51,270 nucleotides of DNA from Hyphomicrobium sp. (GCA_002928955.1 PERT01000023.1:1-51270), one strand, 5' to 3'. Counted from the first letter of the stretch, positions 25,018 to 34,420 are shown. A program made the numbers and translations. Notes: a model not told the origin generated them from the letters alone.

Positions 25018-26619
25018 TCACCTGTCACCACGGATGCTGGCTTCAGACGCGTTCAGTCCGGTGCTCAATGCGGCTTCGAGCGTCGTCGCACCAGCGCGTG
25101 CGGCCACGGCTTCGGGAACGATCCAAGCTCGCCACGTCGCCGACGACACCCCGGCACGACAGCTCAGCTTGCCGCCAGCAATCGCGCAGGTCTCGTCGGC
25201 GCGAACCTCGCTCGCTTCGCGGCGATCGTGGCGGACAATACGCAAATCGATCGGCTGGAGCAGGGCTTTCGCCCCTTCGAGATCGACGTCACGGAATACG
25301 CAACCGAGCGCGTTGTTGCAGGCGCCTGCGCGCGAGCCGAGCGCGATACCCGGTCCGAAGGCGGTGGACCGTGGCATGCGCTTTGCCGCCGTGTCCGGGC
25401 CTTGGCTGACGTAGCAAACGTCTTCCAAACACAGCACCGGATCGGCAGACTTGTTCCAGCGCCGGATCCCGCGGTCGCCGGCAACCATCATCAAAAGAAC
25501 GGTGACGCGCGTTCCGACTTGTTCAATCGTGGGCTGCCGACCCTGCGTCATAGTTGTCGCATCGGGGATGTTGATCGCGCTGGTCAAGTCTTCGGGGCCG
25601 GCAGATTTCCGGGCTTCACGCAGGTCGCGGGCCTTGCGGATCTTTTCTGTGAGTCGGATGGCTTCTGCCTCGCGCTCGGCCTCTAGTATAAGTCGTTGTT
25701 GGTCAGCCTCCCGGGCAGCTCGCTCGGACGCCGCATATTCGGCTTCGGCGCGGGCCCGCGCCTGCTGTTCGGCCTCACGCTCCAAGGCCTCACGCGCGGC
25801 CGCTTCTGCCTTCAGCAGGTGGTCTGCGGCCTGCCGTTCGGAGGCCGCGCGCTGCTCCTCGGCAATCCGCGCTTCCTTGGCCAACTCGTCCGCCAGACGA
25901 CGGTCCTCGGCCTGCCGCGCGTCATGCGCAGCCTCCGCCTTTCGTGCCTCACGCGCCATTTGCTCAGCCTCGGCCCTTGCGGCCTGCATTTTGCGGGCGG
26001 CCTCAGTCTCGCTTCGAGCCCGGGCGTCCGCTGCCTTGGCCTGGCTCGCCTTGCGCGCGTCATCGGCAGCACGTGTAGCGGCCGCTGACCGCTCGGCCTC
26101 CAGTCGATCGCGCTCGGCGGCTTCGCGCGCAGTGGTCTCGCGGGAGGTGCGCTCAGCCTCCGCCACAAGGCCGGCCTCACGGGCCTCTTTTTCAACAAGA
26201 GCCTTGTTCTCGGCCGCGATCCGCTCTGCTTCGGCAATCTCCAGTTCGGCCAGGGCCCGTCGCTGCTCCTCCTCGCGCTGATTGGCTTCCTCATGGGCGC
26301 GCGCGAGCATCTCGGCTTCGTCCGCCTTCATGAGTTCGGCGCGGGCGCGGGCCGTCTCCGCCTTGCGCTTGGCGTCCTCGGTCTTCCGCTTGGCTTCAGC
26401 CGCCTTCTTGACCGCCTTCAGTCGTTCCGCTTCGGTACGCTTCTTGGCGTCGTCGGCCTTGGCCGTCGCTGTCTTGGCGTCGTTGGTCGACCGCGCGAAT
26501 TTCTCCGCAATGGCGTGGGCGCTGGCGTCTTCGGCGGCTGCCGCGGGTTGGCTCGTCAACAGGACCATCACGGCCAACTGAGCCGCCAGCAAAGGTGTCA
26601 TCAAGTGTCCGCCGCGCAT
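25018..26619 (-). CDS. Exported TolA-like coiled-coil protein
   Basis: From ATG 26619 the protein of about 533 aa starts with a signal peptide (about 1-30, ending QPAAAAEDA). About 330 residues of Ala/Glu/Lys/Arg-rich unbroken coiled coil follow (repeats such as AEAKRKTEDAKRKAETARARAE). A globular C-terminal domain of about 165 residues has six cysteines, including VLCLEDVCYVS and ACNNALGCVF. The periplasmic location is inferred from the signal peptide. TolA or a peptidoglycan-associated scaffold is the nearest analogy, but there is no TonB-like C-terminus or TolA domain III. The frame is open upstream to 26775 without a credible N-terminus. Confidence 0.78.
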   Translation of the reverse strand: MRGGHLMTPLLAAQLAVMVLLTSQPAAAAEDASAHAIAEKFARSTNDAKTATAKADDAKKRTEAERLKAVKKAAEAKRKTEDAKRKAETARARAELMKADEAEMLARAHEEANQREEEQRRALAELEIAEAERIAAENKALVEKEAREAGLVAEAERTSRETTAREAAERDRLEAERSAAATRAADDARKASQAKAADARARSETEAARKMQAARAEAEQMAREARKAEAAHDARQAEDRRLADELAKEARIAEEQRAASERQAADHLLKAEAAAREALEREAEQQARARAEAEYAASERAAREADQQRLILEAEREAEAIRLTEKIRKARDLREARKSAGPEDLTSAINIPDATTMTQGRQPTIEQVGTRVTVLLMMVAGDRGIRRWNKSADPVLCLEDVCYVSQGPDTAAKRMPRSTAFGPGIALGSRAGACNNALGCVFRDVDLEGAKALLQPIDLRIVRHDRREASEVRADETCAIAGGKLSCRAGVSSATWRAWIVPEAVAARAGATTLEAALSTGLNASEASIRGDR

Positions 26620-26771
26620 GAAACCCCGCACCCTTGCTGCTAGCCCGATCGAAAAAGCATAAGAAAAACGCAGACCACAGCCGGCCTCGGCCGATTCCAC
26701 GCAACCCCTGGCAGCTTCGACTGGGATTTCGTCAATAAAGCGGTCGGTCGACTGAACGGAAGCTGAATTCC

Positions 26772-27641
26772 TCAATCGCGTCCTTTTGCGATCGCCGCCA
26801 GCCCCTCACGATAAGTTGGGTGCACAAGTTTGAAGCCAAGTTCATCTTTGATCCGGGTGTTCCGTACGCGTTTGTTCTCGGAGTAGAAGCTCCGTGCCAT
26901 CGGCGAGAGTTCCGCTGTCTCGAAAGGGAGATCGGGAGGGCATTGACGACCGGTCACCGCGGCGGCGAAGGCGACCACGTCCTGGGGAGCGGCCGGCTCG
27001 TCGTCAGTGACATTGTAGATGCGGCCTGGTTGCGGCCGGGCGATCGCGGCTTGCAGGGCGCCCGCGATATCGTCGACATGGATGCGGTTGAACACCTGGT
27101 CTTTCTTGATCAGCCGCCGCGCGGTTCCGTCGGCCAGATCTTCGATCGCGCTGCGCCCTGGCCCATAGATGCCAGGCAGTCGGAATATCATGACCGGCCT
27201 GCCGCTGGCAGCGCCAAGTGCGAGCCAGGCATTCTCAGCATCGAGCCGCCGCCGGCCGCGCTCCGACATGGGATTTGGAGGGGTGCTTTCGTCGACCCAG
27301 CCGCCCTTCTGGTCGCCGTAGACCGCCACCGTCGAAAGGTAGCCAATCCAGCGCAGTCTGGGAGCGTTTTCGATGTCGGCGGCATGATGAAGCAGAGCGG
27401 GATCGGCGCTCGCGCCAGGCGGTATCGACAACAGAACATGGGTGGCTTGTGACAGCGTGGCGCGGACGTCCTGTGAAGGTCCTGCGCCATCGAAGCAGAG
27501 GCCGCTCCACCCTCTTGCAGCGATCCGTGCGGCACCTGACGCCGTGGTCGACGTGCCACTGATCCGCCAGCCGTCGCGGTCGAGGCGCTCGGAAAGCACA
27601 CGAGCACTGTAGCCGAGGCCGAAGGCGAGTAGATGCGTCAT
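26772..27641 (-). CDS. SDR-family NAD(P)-binding protein (YeeZ-like)
   Basis: The 289-aa Rossmann protein has the N-terminal motif LLAFGLGYSARVLSERL. Ser-Tyr motifs are in YLSTVAVYGDQKGGWVDE, and GIYGPGRSAIEDL and NRIHVDDIAGAL are typical of extended-SDR epimerase-like proteins. The GxGYxxxxL start places it with YeeZ-type proteins of unknown reaction. ATG 27641 overlaps the queG stop by 4 nt, so it is translationally coupled downstream of queG. Confidence 0.88.
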   Translation of the reverse strand: MTHLLAFGLGYSARVLSERLDRDGWRISGTSTTASGAARIAARGWSGLCFDGAGPSQDVRATLSQATHVLLSIPPGASADPALLHHAADIENAPRLRWIGYLSTVAVYGDQKGGWVDESTPPNPMSERGRRRLDAENAWLALGAASGRPVMIFRLPGIYGPGRSAIEDLADGTARRLIKKDQVFNRIHVDDIAGALQAAIARPQPGRIYNVTDDEPAAPQDVVAFAAAVTGRQCPPDLPFETAELSPMARSFYSENKRVRNTRIKDELGFKLVHPTYREGLAAIAKGRD

Positions 27642-28783
27642 GGGGGCTCCATGGTCGTGCGGATCGCGGCGATTGCAGCATGCCATTCGGCGTGAACATT
27701 CTCGTCGGTCTCGCCTGCGAGGTGGGCTTTGGCAAGATCCGCAATGTGGCTGGCGTCGGCGAGTTCGGTCAACGCCCACACCGCCATCCCGCGAACCAGG
27801 GGCGAAGCATCGGCCAGCAGCTGCTCGACGATCGGGATCAGGCTCGTGTCACCCGAGTTTCCAGCGGCGACCAGCGCATTGCGAACCACGCGGTCACGAC
27901 CTGTGCGCTTGACAGGTGTGCCAGCGAAGCGGACCCGGAAAGCCCGGTCGTCGAGAGCCAGCAGGGCCGGCAGCGGCGGATTGTCGGTTTCGATGCGCGC
28001 GGCAAACCGGCTCTCACGCGAGACTTCCGCGAATTTGTTCCACGGGCAGACAGCCAGGCAATCGTCGCAACCGAAGACACGGTTGCCCATGGGGCGGCGG
28101 AATTCTCGGCTGATTTGACCTTTGTGCTCGATCGACAAATAGGCGAGACAACGGCGCGCGTCCAATTGGTACGGCGCGGGAAATGCCTGCGTCGGGCAGA
28201 TGTCGAGGCAGCGGCGGCAGCTGCCGCAACGGTTGTCGCCGGGCGGGTCGGCCGCAAACTCTGCTGTGGTCAGAATTGCGCCGAGCAGCAGCCACGAGCC
28301 GTGCGCGCGCGAGACGAGATTGGTGTGCTTGCCCAGCCAGCCAATGCCTGCCGCCATCGCGAGCGGCTTTTCCATCAACGGTGCCGTGTCCACGAACACC
28401 TTGACCTTCGCGCCGCGTTCCTCCACCAGCACGCTGGCCAGTTTCTTGAGTTTGGTCTTAAGAACGTCGTGGTAGTCCCGGCCCTTGGCGTAGACCGAGA
28501 TCACCCCGCTGCTTCGATCGTCGAGCGCATTCAGCGGGTCGGTTTCCGGCGCGTAGCTGGCCCCAAGCAGGATGATGGTTCGGACCTCGGGCCAAAGCGA
28601 TCGAGGGTGTCGCCGGCGGTCGGCGGTGTCGGCCATCCAGTTCATGTCGCCGTGGTGGCCCGCAGCCAGAAACGTATCGAGGTGTTCGCCTGCTTCACCG
28701 ATCGCGTCCGGCGTCGTAAAGCCGATCGCGTCGAACCCGAGAGCGGCCGCTTGCTGGCGGAGCCGGGCGGTGGTGTCGCTCAT
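27638..28783 (-). CDS. queG: Epoxyqueuosine reductase
   Basis: QueG reduces epoxyqueuosine in tRNA to queuosine using cobalamin and two [4Fe-4S] clusters. The 381 aa contain the catalytic-Asp block KVFVDTAPLMEKPLAMAAG and the clusters CGSCRRCLDICPTQAF and CDDCLAVCPWNKF. A HEAT-like C-terminal part (about 300-378) binds tRNA. The gene lies far from queA and tgt in this window but completes the last steps of the pathway. The GST gene is 37 nt upstream in the same direction. Confidence 0.96.
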   Translation of the reverse strand: MSDTTARLRQQAAALGFDAIGFTTPDAIGEAGEHLDTFLAAGHHGDMNWMADTADRRRHPRSLWPEVRTIILLGASYAPETDPLNALDDRSSGVISVYAKGRDYHDVLKTKLKKLASVLVEERGAKVKVFVDTAPLMEKPLAMAAGIGWLGKHTNLVSRAHGSWLLLGAILTTAEFAADPPGDNRCGSCRRCLDICPTQAFPAPYQLDARRCLAYLSIEHKGQISREFRRPMGNRVFGCDDCLAVCPWNKFAEVSRESRFAARIETDNPPLPALLALDDRAFRVRFAGTPVKRTGRDRVVRNALVAAGNSGDTSLIPIVEQLLADASPLVRGMAVWALTELADASHIADLAKAHLAGETDENVHAEWHAAIAAIRTTMEPP

Positions 28784-28820
28784 GTGCGGTGCAATCCCTT
28801 GCGCACAGGGCGCGGCGATT

Positions 28821-29516
28821 TCAGAAGTCGAGGTCCGTGTAGTAGAGTGGCGGCGGCATCCCCGGCACGCGGTCGGCCAGGATGCCGCGGAACGATGGCC
28901 GTGATTTCACCCGCACATACCAGGATTTGGCGACGGCATACTCGTTCCATGGCACTTCACCGAGGTAGTCGATCGAGGACAGGTGCGCGGCCGCGGCGAG
29001 ATCGGCGAAAGAGAACTCGTCGCCACCCAGCCAGCGGCGCTGGTGCGCAAGATAACCGATGTAACTCAAATGGTAGCGCAGATTGGCGCGCACCGGGCGC
29101 AGCACCTCTGGGTCAGGCGAATGATTGAGCGCGCCCCCCATGCGGGCGTAGACTTTCTCCAACAGCAGCTCACGTGTGACGTCGCGGTCGAACTTTCGGT
29201 GAAACCAATCAGCCAGACGACGGATCTCGGCGCGCCCGTCGCGCCCACCGGGCAACAGCTCGATCTGGCGATTGTCGGAGCGATGCTGGCGCAGCTCCTC
29301 TGCGATGTACTCAGAGATCGCGTAGGTGCCGCACAGTGTGAGCCCGCCCTCGCGCTCCAGTACCGGCAATTCGCCAGCCGGATTAAGTGCGAGAAACTGG
29401 GGCCGTTGCTCCCACGGCCGTTCCTCGACGAGCGTGGGTTCGATGCCAACCTCGCTCAGTGCCAGGCGGATGGACCGGGAGTGCGGGCAGAGCCGGAAAT
29501 GTGTGAGCTTGTCCAT
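28821..29516 (-). CDS. Glutathione S-transferase family protein
   Basis: The 231-aa protein has an N-terminal thioredoxin fold (THFRLCPHSRSIRLALSEVG, with the CPHS site at the usual Ser/Cys position). ELPVLEREGG provides the cis-Pro, and a helical C-domain follows (GDEFSFADLAAAAHLSSIDY). The long acidic/basic middle segment is typical of rhizobial GSTs of unknown substrate. It is first in a minus-strand run with queG and the SDR gene. A palindrome pair lies 120 nt upstream. Confidence 0.9.
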   Translation of the reverse strand: MDKLTHFRLCPHSRSIRLALSEVGIEPTLVEERPWEQRPQFLALNPAGELPVLEREGGLTLCGTYAISEYIAEELRQHRSDNRQIELLPGGRDGRAEIRRLADWFHRKFDRDVTRELLLEKVYARMGGALNHSPDPEVLRPVRANLRYHLSYIGYLAHQRRWLGGDEFSFADLAAAAHLSSIDYLGEVPWNEYAVAKSWYVRVKSRPSFRGILADRVPGMPPPLYYTDLDF

Positions 29517-29635
29517 TCTCGTCCCAACCTTCTCACGCCAACGCTGCCGCGGCGATCATGCCCTCCAGCTTCACTGGCACATCCGGCAGTCTGTGGCGAT
29601 TGGGCCCCAGCGTCATCAAGCGAAATCTGATACCT

Positions 29636-29707
29636 AGTGGCCTGTCGCGCCTAAATCGCTGTGCCAGCCGCACGCGTCGACGATTTAGGCCCGACATGAA
29701 GGCCACT
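29636..29707 (-). repeat. Compound palindrome, type B, copy 1
   Basis: Outer arms 29636-29643 (AGTGGCCT) and 29700-29707 pair perfectly. Inner arms 29644-29658 (containing GCCTAAATCG) and 29681-29695 pair with one mismatch. ATGA at 29696-29699 (TCAT on the minus strand) is unpaired. A linker ending ATCATTGGGTT joins it to the type A copy at 29725. Confidence 0.88.
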
Positions 29708-29724
29708 CGCTATATCATTGGGTT

Positions 29725-29800
29725 AGCGGGGCGTTCATCGCGCCTTAATTGACGCGCACGATGCCCCACCCATCAGTCAATTAAGGCGCGACGCCCCACT
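29725..29800 (+). repeat. Compound palindrome, type A, copy 2
   Basis: This is the same element as at 12-87. Outer arms are 29725-29734 and 29791-29800 (one G-C to C change). Unpaired TCAT is at 29735-29738, followed by perfect inner arms with CGCGCCTTAATTGAC. It lies between the GST promoter region and uppP. With copy B1 it fills most of the 344-bp gap 29517-29860. Confidence 0.9.
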
Positions 29801-29860
29801 AGCACCGCACAAGGTATGCCGGGAAAACTTCCGGGAAAACGGACAGCACCAGGAGGCGCA

Positions 29861-30658
29861 ATGGAAACGTGGCAGATCGTGCTGCTTGGGCTGTTGGAAG
29901 GGCTCACGGAGTTCATCCCGGTCTCCTCTACAGGGCATGTCCTGCTCGCCGGACATTTTCTCGGCTTCAAATCGGCAGGTAAGACATTCGAAGTCTTGAT
30001 TCAACTTGGCGCCATCCTGGCGATCCTGACGGTCTACTTCGGCAAGCTCTGGCACCTTTTGATCTCGTTGCCGAGCGATGCCCGTTCGCGCCGGTTCGCC
30101 CTCGGCATCCTCTTGGCATTCCTACCCGCTGCTGTAGTCGGCGCTTTCGCGCACAAATTCATCAAGAGCGTGCTGTTTGAAAGCCCGATGTTGATCTCGA
30201 TCATGCTGATCATAGGCGGCATCGTCCTGCTCTTGGTCGACCGAATGACGTTGCGGCCACGCTATGCTGAGGTCACAGACCTGCCACCTTCGCTCGCCCT
30301 AAAAATTGGTCTGTGCCAGTGCATCGCCATGGTGCCCGGCGTCTCGCGCTCGGGTGCCACGATCGTTGGTGCGCTGCTCATGGGGGTCGAAAAGCGGGCC
30401 GCGGCGGAGTTTTCGTTCTACCTCGCCATGCCGACCATGGCCGGCGCCTTCGCCTACGACCTCTACAAGAACTGGTCCAGCCTGGACCCAGCGGCCGTGT
30501 CGAGTATCGCACTCGGCTTTGCGGTGGCCTTCATCAGCGGCGTCGTGGTTGTTCGTTATCTACTCGACTACGTGTCGCGCCATGGGTTCCAGTTGTTCGG
30601 CTGGTGGCGGATCATTGTCGGGGGGGTTAGTCTCGGAGCATTGCTTGTACTCGGTTGA
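29861..30658 (+). CDS. uppP: Undecaprenyl-diphosphatase
   Basis: UppP (BacA) dephosphorylates undecaprenyl pyrophosphate to recycle the lipid carrier of peptidoglycan and O-antigen synthesis. The 265-aa polytopic membrane protein carries both signatures: [19 protein letters not shown] near the N-terminus and [19 protein letters not shown] in the second half. An AGGAGG ribosome-binding site (29851-29856) fixes ATG 29861. The promoter must lie in or near palindrome A2, which ends 60 nt upstream. Confidence 0.96.
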   Translation: METWQIVLLGLLEGLTEFIPVSSTGHVLLAGHFLGFKSAGKTFEVLIQLGAILAILTVYFGKLWHLLISLPSDARSRRFALGILLAFLPAAVVGAFAHKFIKSVLFESPMLISIMLIIGGIVLLLVDRMTLRPRYAEVTDLPPSLALKIGLCQCIAMVPGVSRSGATIVGALLMGVEKRAAAEFSFYLAMPTMAGAFAYDLYKNWSSLDPAAVSSIALGFAVAFISGVVVVRYLLDYVSRHGFQLFGWWRIIVGGVSLGALLVLG

Positions 30659-30720
30659 GGCAAACGCGCGCTCCCGAGGCTGACCTGCAGCCCCCCGGGT
30701 CGTTGCCTGCATCGGGTCAT

Positions 30721-30736
30721 CACGTGAAAACACGTG
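30721..30736. terminator. Small hairpin between convergent uppP and ptsN
   Basis: CACGTG-AAAA-CACGTG forms a 6-bp stem in the 95-bp convergent gap. No T-tract follows on either strand, so termination is possible but weakly supported. Confidence 0.3.
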
Positions 30737-30753
30737 TTCGTGACAGCTTGCGG

Positions 30754-31218
30754 TCACGCTGCGTGCGAGGTTTTCGTATTCGCGAAAATCGCCTTGAAAA
30801 CGCTGATGTCGGATGCAGAGCGTAGCCTCTCAAGCGTCGCGGGTTCTCGGACCAGTCGCGAGATCCGCGCGAGCGCCTTGAGGTGGTCGCCGCTGGCGTG
30901 CTCAGGTGCCAACAAAAGAAAAATGAGATCGACGGGCTCTTTGTCTAGGGCTTCGAAGTCGATCGGAGTCTCGAGCCTGGCAAACAGACACAAGATTCGG
31001 TCCAGAGGCTTGAACTTCCCATGCGGAACTGCAATTCCCCGCCCAAGCGCGGTCGAGCCAAGACGCTCACGCTGCAAGATCGCATCGAACACATCGCGCG
31101 CTTCCAGCCCAGTCAGCGCTGCAGCCCGCGTCGACAGGTCTTGAAGTGCCTGTTTCTTTGTCTTGGCCTTCAGCGAAGGAATGATGCCTTCAGGGGCCAC
31201 AAGATCAGCAAGGTCCAT
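30754..31218 (-). CDS. ptsN: PTS IIA-like nitrogen-regulatory protein (EIIA-Ntr)
   Basis: The 154-aa protein MDLADLVAPEGIIPSLKAKT has the phosphoacceptor site GRGIAVPHGKF (His66). LDFI-type strands are in DLIFLLLAPEHASGDHLKAL. EIIA-Ntr takes phosphate from NPr and regulates K+ uptake, nitrogen and carbon responses. The start at ATG 31218 is set by the family N-terminus. It lies downstream of rpoN in the same direction, as is usual, but the gap is 587 bp and lacks hpf. Confidence 0.94.
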   Translation of the reverse strand: MDLADLVAPEGIIPSLKAKTKKQALQDLSTRAAALTGLEARDVFDAILQRERLGSTALGRGIAVPHGKFKPLDRILCLFARLETPIDFEALDKEPVDLIFLLLAPEHASGDHLKALARISRLVREPATLERLRSASDISVFKAIFANTKTSHAA

Positions 31219-31805
31219 GGTCGTGACGTCCCACCGTGACTTCCAACATGTCGTCCAAAGCTGTGCTCCACACATAGCCTCCGTCGGTGGCCATGCATTG
31301 AGTGTGCCGATTGAGATCGGGCGTCTGCAATAAGTCTCCCGATGCACATACTCAGACCCCAGTTGACACACGAGGGCCCCGGTCTCGCCGCCGCACGCAA
31401 GGCCATACAAGTCAGCGACCCAGACAACGAACCCTGGCTGGACTGACGAATGCAAAATACACAGCGGCTTTCAGCTTCCTCTACCACGCAACGCTGCGAT
31501 CACATCCCGGAATAATCTCAGTTTATGATTGCCCCGTCGCAAACCGCCTGTCTTGCCAAGCCCAGCGTTGGCATCCGCGCGCGGAGCCACTGCACATAAC
31601 CGCAAATGTTTCAGCACGCGGAAGCGAACCGGCATCACCAACCGATAATCGAGCGGCTGGAAGCCTTGGCCTGCTTGAGAATCCGAAGGGAACGGTATGC
31701 TGGGCGGTTATGTGAGTCAAATCACGGCGCGTGTCCACCTCAGCAACAGATCGAGATAACGTGTGCGGGAACGCGGCACTCCACAACTCATGCATCTGGT
31801 GCGGT
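31219..31805 (-). other. 587-bp gap between rpoN and ptsN, no gene recognised
   Basis: In related genomes hpf/raiA usually sits here. None of the reading frames resembles a ribosome hibernation factor: the longest minus-strand frame (31523-31795) is Arg/Ser/Ala-rich without sheet-helix pattern. No strong hairpin, tRNA or sigma-54 type site with correct spacing was seen. It presumably contains the ptsN promoter. Confidence 0.5.
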
Positions 31806-33413
31806 TTACTCCGCTGCGGAGCGGTTGAACGTTTCAGTCATCCGCTTTTCCCGTCGGCGCTGGACGGAAGAGGCGATTCGCATCGCTTCCCGGTACTTGG
31901 CCACGGTCCGGCGGGCGATATCGATGCCGTCCTTGCGCAGGCGCTCGACGATTTTATCGTCCGATAGGACGGCCTTCGGCGTCTCGCCGTCGATCAGTTG
32001 CTTGATCCGGTGTCGGACCGACTCCGATGAGTGCGCTTCACCATCTTCCGACGACTGGATCGCGGATGTGAAGAAATACTTGAGTTCGAAGATCCCCCGC
32101 GGGGTCGACATGTACTTGTTCGAGGTCACGCGGGAGACGGTCGATTCGTGCATCTTGATGGCGTCGGCCACTGTCCTCAGGTTCAGCGGACGCAAGTGCT
32201 GCACGCCGTACGTGAAGAACCCATCCTGCTGTCGGATGATCTCTTCTGACACCCTGAGAATGGTGCGGGCGCGCTGGTCGAGGCTTTTCACCAGCCAACT
32301 GGCCGTTTGCAGGCACTCGAGGATGTAGCCCTTGTCCTTATCACTGTGCGCGGACTTGGTGACCTTGGTGTAGTAGGAGCGATTGACCAACACTCGAGGC
32401 AGCGTGTCGGTGTTGAGTTCGACAATGAAGCTGCCGTCGGCCGCCGAACGCACGAGCACGTCCGGCACCACGCGCTGGATGTCCACGCGGCCAAACCTCA
32501 GGCCCGGTTTCGGATTTAGCCGCTTGATGTCGGCTATCATGTCGGCGAGGTCGTCGGCGTCGGCATCGATCGCCTTGCGCAGGCCTGCCAAGTTATGGCT
32601 CGCAACCAGATGCAGATTGTCGAGGAACCGCGCGATCATCGGATCGTAGCGGTTCTCCTCCTTGAGCTGGATAGCCAGGCACTCCGCCAGCGAGCGCGCG
32701 AAAACGCCCGGGGGATCGAAGGTTTGCAGCGTTTCAAGCACACGCTCGACGAATTCGAGCGGCGCGCCAAGCTTTTCGGCCAGCGATGGCAGATCGGCCC
32801 TGAGGTATCCTGCCTCGTCCACAAGATCGATGAGGTAGCGGCCGATCAACCGCTCCACGGGATCGGCAAGTGCCAAAGTCAGCTGCTGTTCGAGGTGATC
32901 GCGGAGCGACGTCTCGGACGAGACGAATTCCTCAAGATTGCTGTCGTCGCCTGAAAAATTATTTGTACTCTGATGGACGGAGGCCCAGTTCGACAGGCCA
33001 TTCGCATTTACCGCCATGTCCGGGTCCGACGCCACCGTGTCGGGGAAAACGTTTTCGATGGACGTGTCGAGTGCACCAGCCGGGTCGACGTCCGTCTTGC
33101 CGAGATCGAGCCACGCATCGTCGCCGGTGCCTTCGCCTGTGAAGTCGGCGCCACCAGGTGCTGCGTCGGAATCGCCGTCATTCTCGTGGTCTGTGCCTGA
33201 GTTATTGCGGTAATCCGCTTCGTCGCTGGCCGTGGGCGCCGACGGATCGTCGGTCTCTTCGCGCTCAAGCAAAGGGTTGCGCTCGAGTTCGGTGTCGACG
33301 AACTGTGAAAGCTCGATGTTGGATAGCTGCAGCAGCCGGATTGCCTGCTGCAGCTGTGGTGTCATCACCAGCTGCTGGCCTTGCTTCAGCTCCAGCCTTG
33401 TTGAAAGCGTCAT
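31806..33413 (-). CDS. rpoN: RNA polymerase sigma-54 factor
   Basis: The protein has 535 aa. Region I is Gln/Leu rich (LKQGQQLVMTPQLQQAIRLL). An acidic linker (about 55-130) and a core-binding domain follow, with the helix-turn-helix near LNLRTVADAIKMHESTVSRV. The RpoN box, IARRTVAKYREAM, is near the C-terminus and reads the -24 promoter element. ATG 33413 is preferred over the GTG two codons upstream because AAGGGTGA is then about 8 nt away. It is 49 nt downstream of lptB, in the lptB-rpoN order typical of proteobacteria. Confidence 0.97.
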   Translation of the reverse strand: MTLSTRLELKQGQQLVMTPQLQQAIRLLQLSNIELSQFVDTELERNPLLEREETDDPSAPTASDEADYRNNSGTDHENDGDSDAAPGGADFTGEGTGDDAWLDLGKTDVDPAGALDTSIENVFPDTVASDPDMAVNANGLSNWASVHQSTNNFSGDDSNLEEFVSSETSLRDHLEQQLTLALADPVERLIGRYLIDLVDEAGYLRADLPSLAEKLGAPLEFVERVLETLQTFDPPGVFARSLAECLAIQLKEENRYDPMIARFLDNLHLVASHNLAGLRKAIDADADDLADMIADIKRLNPKPGLRFGRVDIQRVVPDVLVRSAADGSFIVELNTDTLPRVLVNRSYYTKVTKSAHSDKDKGYILECLQTASWLVKSLDQRARTILRVSEEIIRQQDGFFTYGVQHLRPLNLRTVADAIKMHESTVSRVTSNKYMSTPRGIFELKYFFTSAIQSSEDGEAHSSESVRHRIKQLIDGETPKAVLSDDKIVERLRKDGIDIARRTVAKYREAMRIASSVQRRREKRMTETFNRSAAE

Positions 33414-33462
33414 ACCCACTCACCCTTTGCGCAACGCGCGCATCCTCGGGCCCAAGGTATAA

Positions 33463-34332
33463 TCAACGCCCATTAACGAACATATCCCCTAAGTATACGC
33501 GCCTGACGTCTTCGTTCGCTATGATTTCCGAAGGGTTACCTTGTGTAAGGACTTGGCCTTCATAGATCACATAGGCTCGTTCGACGAGGCTCAGCGTCTC
33601 ACGCACGTTGTGATCGGTGATCAGAACCCCGATGCCACGTTCGGTCAAGTGGCGGACGAGTTGCTGGATATCGCCAACAGCCAGCGGGTCGACGCCAGCG
33701 AACGGCTCGTCGAGGAGCATGAACGACGGCCGTGAGGCCACGGCACGGGCGATTTCGCAGCGCCGGCGCTCGCCGCCGGACAGCGCGATCGACGGCAACT
33801 TGCGGCGGTCGGTGATGCGGAACTCTTCGAGCAGCTGATCGAGTTGCTCTTTCCGGCGCTTCTTGATGGGCTCGACCAGTTCCAGCACGGCCATGATGTT
33901 CTGCTCGACGGTGAGGCCGCGAAAGATCGAGGCCTCTTGCGGCAGGTAGCCGATCCCGAGCCGGGCGCGGCGGTACATCGGCAGCTTGGTCACGTCGCGG
34001 CCGTCGATGGTGATCTGGCCCGAGTCAGCGGGAACCAGGCCGGTGATCATGTAGAATACGGTGGTCTTGCCCGCCCCGTTGGGTCCGAGCAGGCCAACCG
34101 ATTCGCCACGACCAACTGCTAGGCTCACGCCCTTGACGACGGAACGCTTCTTGTAGGTCTTGCGGACATCGTATGCGGTCAGCCAGCCTTCGCCACCCAG
34201 TTGCTCGTCAAAGGCCGCTTCGTCTTCGATCTCGTCGTCCTGGACCGGTACGAGTTGGCCGTTGGTGGCGCGAGCAGTCTTGGCACCCACGCCCGTCAAA
34301 CCGCTCCAACTGCCGAGCTTCGGAAATCGCAT
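33463..34332 (-). CDS. lptB: LPS export ABC transporter ATP-binding protein
   Basis: LptB powers extraction of LPS from the inner membrane with LptF/LptG. The ABC domain is complete: Walker A GLLGPNGAGKTTVFYMITG, Q-loop YLPQEASIFRGLTV, signature LSGGERRRCEIARAVA, Walker B FMLLDEPFAGVDPLA and the H-loop LITDHNVRETL. A rhizobial-type N-terminal extension of about 48 residues precedes the domain. ATG 34332 (MRFPKLGSW) has AAGGA 5 nt upstream; ATG 34389 is an alternative. It is 88 nt downstream of the lptC-lptA fusion. Confidence 0.96.
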   Translation of the reverse strand: MRFPKLGSWSGLTGVGAKTARATNGQLVPVQDDEIEDEAAFDEQLGGEGWLTAYDVRKTYKKRSVVKGVSLAVGRGESVGLLGPNGAGKTTVFYMITGLVPADSGQITIDGRDVTKLPMYRRARLGIGYLPQEASIFRGLTVEQNIMAVLELVEPIKKRRKEQLDQLLEEFRITDRRKLPSIALSGGERRRCEIARAVASRPSFMLLDEPFAGVDPLAVGDIQQLVRHLTERGIGVLITDHNVRETLSLVERAYVIYEGQVLTQGNPSEIIANEDVRRVYLGDMFVNGR

Positions 34333-34420
34333 CGTGGTCCTTGCCTCGCGTGTCGTCCGGGTGTGCCATGACGACAGCATCTCATTCAATCGAGTCCATT
34401 TCAGCAGCGGTCAAGCCGCC

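Noticed and set aside
25451-26281. 276-aa Ser/Arg/Ala plus-strand open frame
   Set aside because: It is the antisense translation of the Ala/Glu coiled coil, which naturally gives Ser/Arg/Ala repeats.
27680-29128. 482-aa plus-strand open frame
   Set aside because: It is the antisense shadow of queG and the GST gene, which have clear family motifs on the minus strand.
31520-31575. Sigma-54 promoter for ptsN (TTGGCA ... TTGC on the minus strand)
   Set aside because: The distance between the GG and GC elements is about 15 nt, not the required 10.
31523-31795. 90-aa minus-strand frame as hpf/raiA
   Set aside because: No alternating sheet-helix pattern or conserved HPF residues; Arg/Ser/Ala composition looks non-coding.
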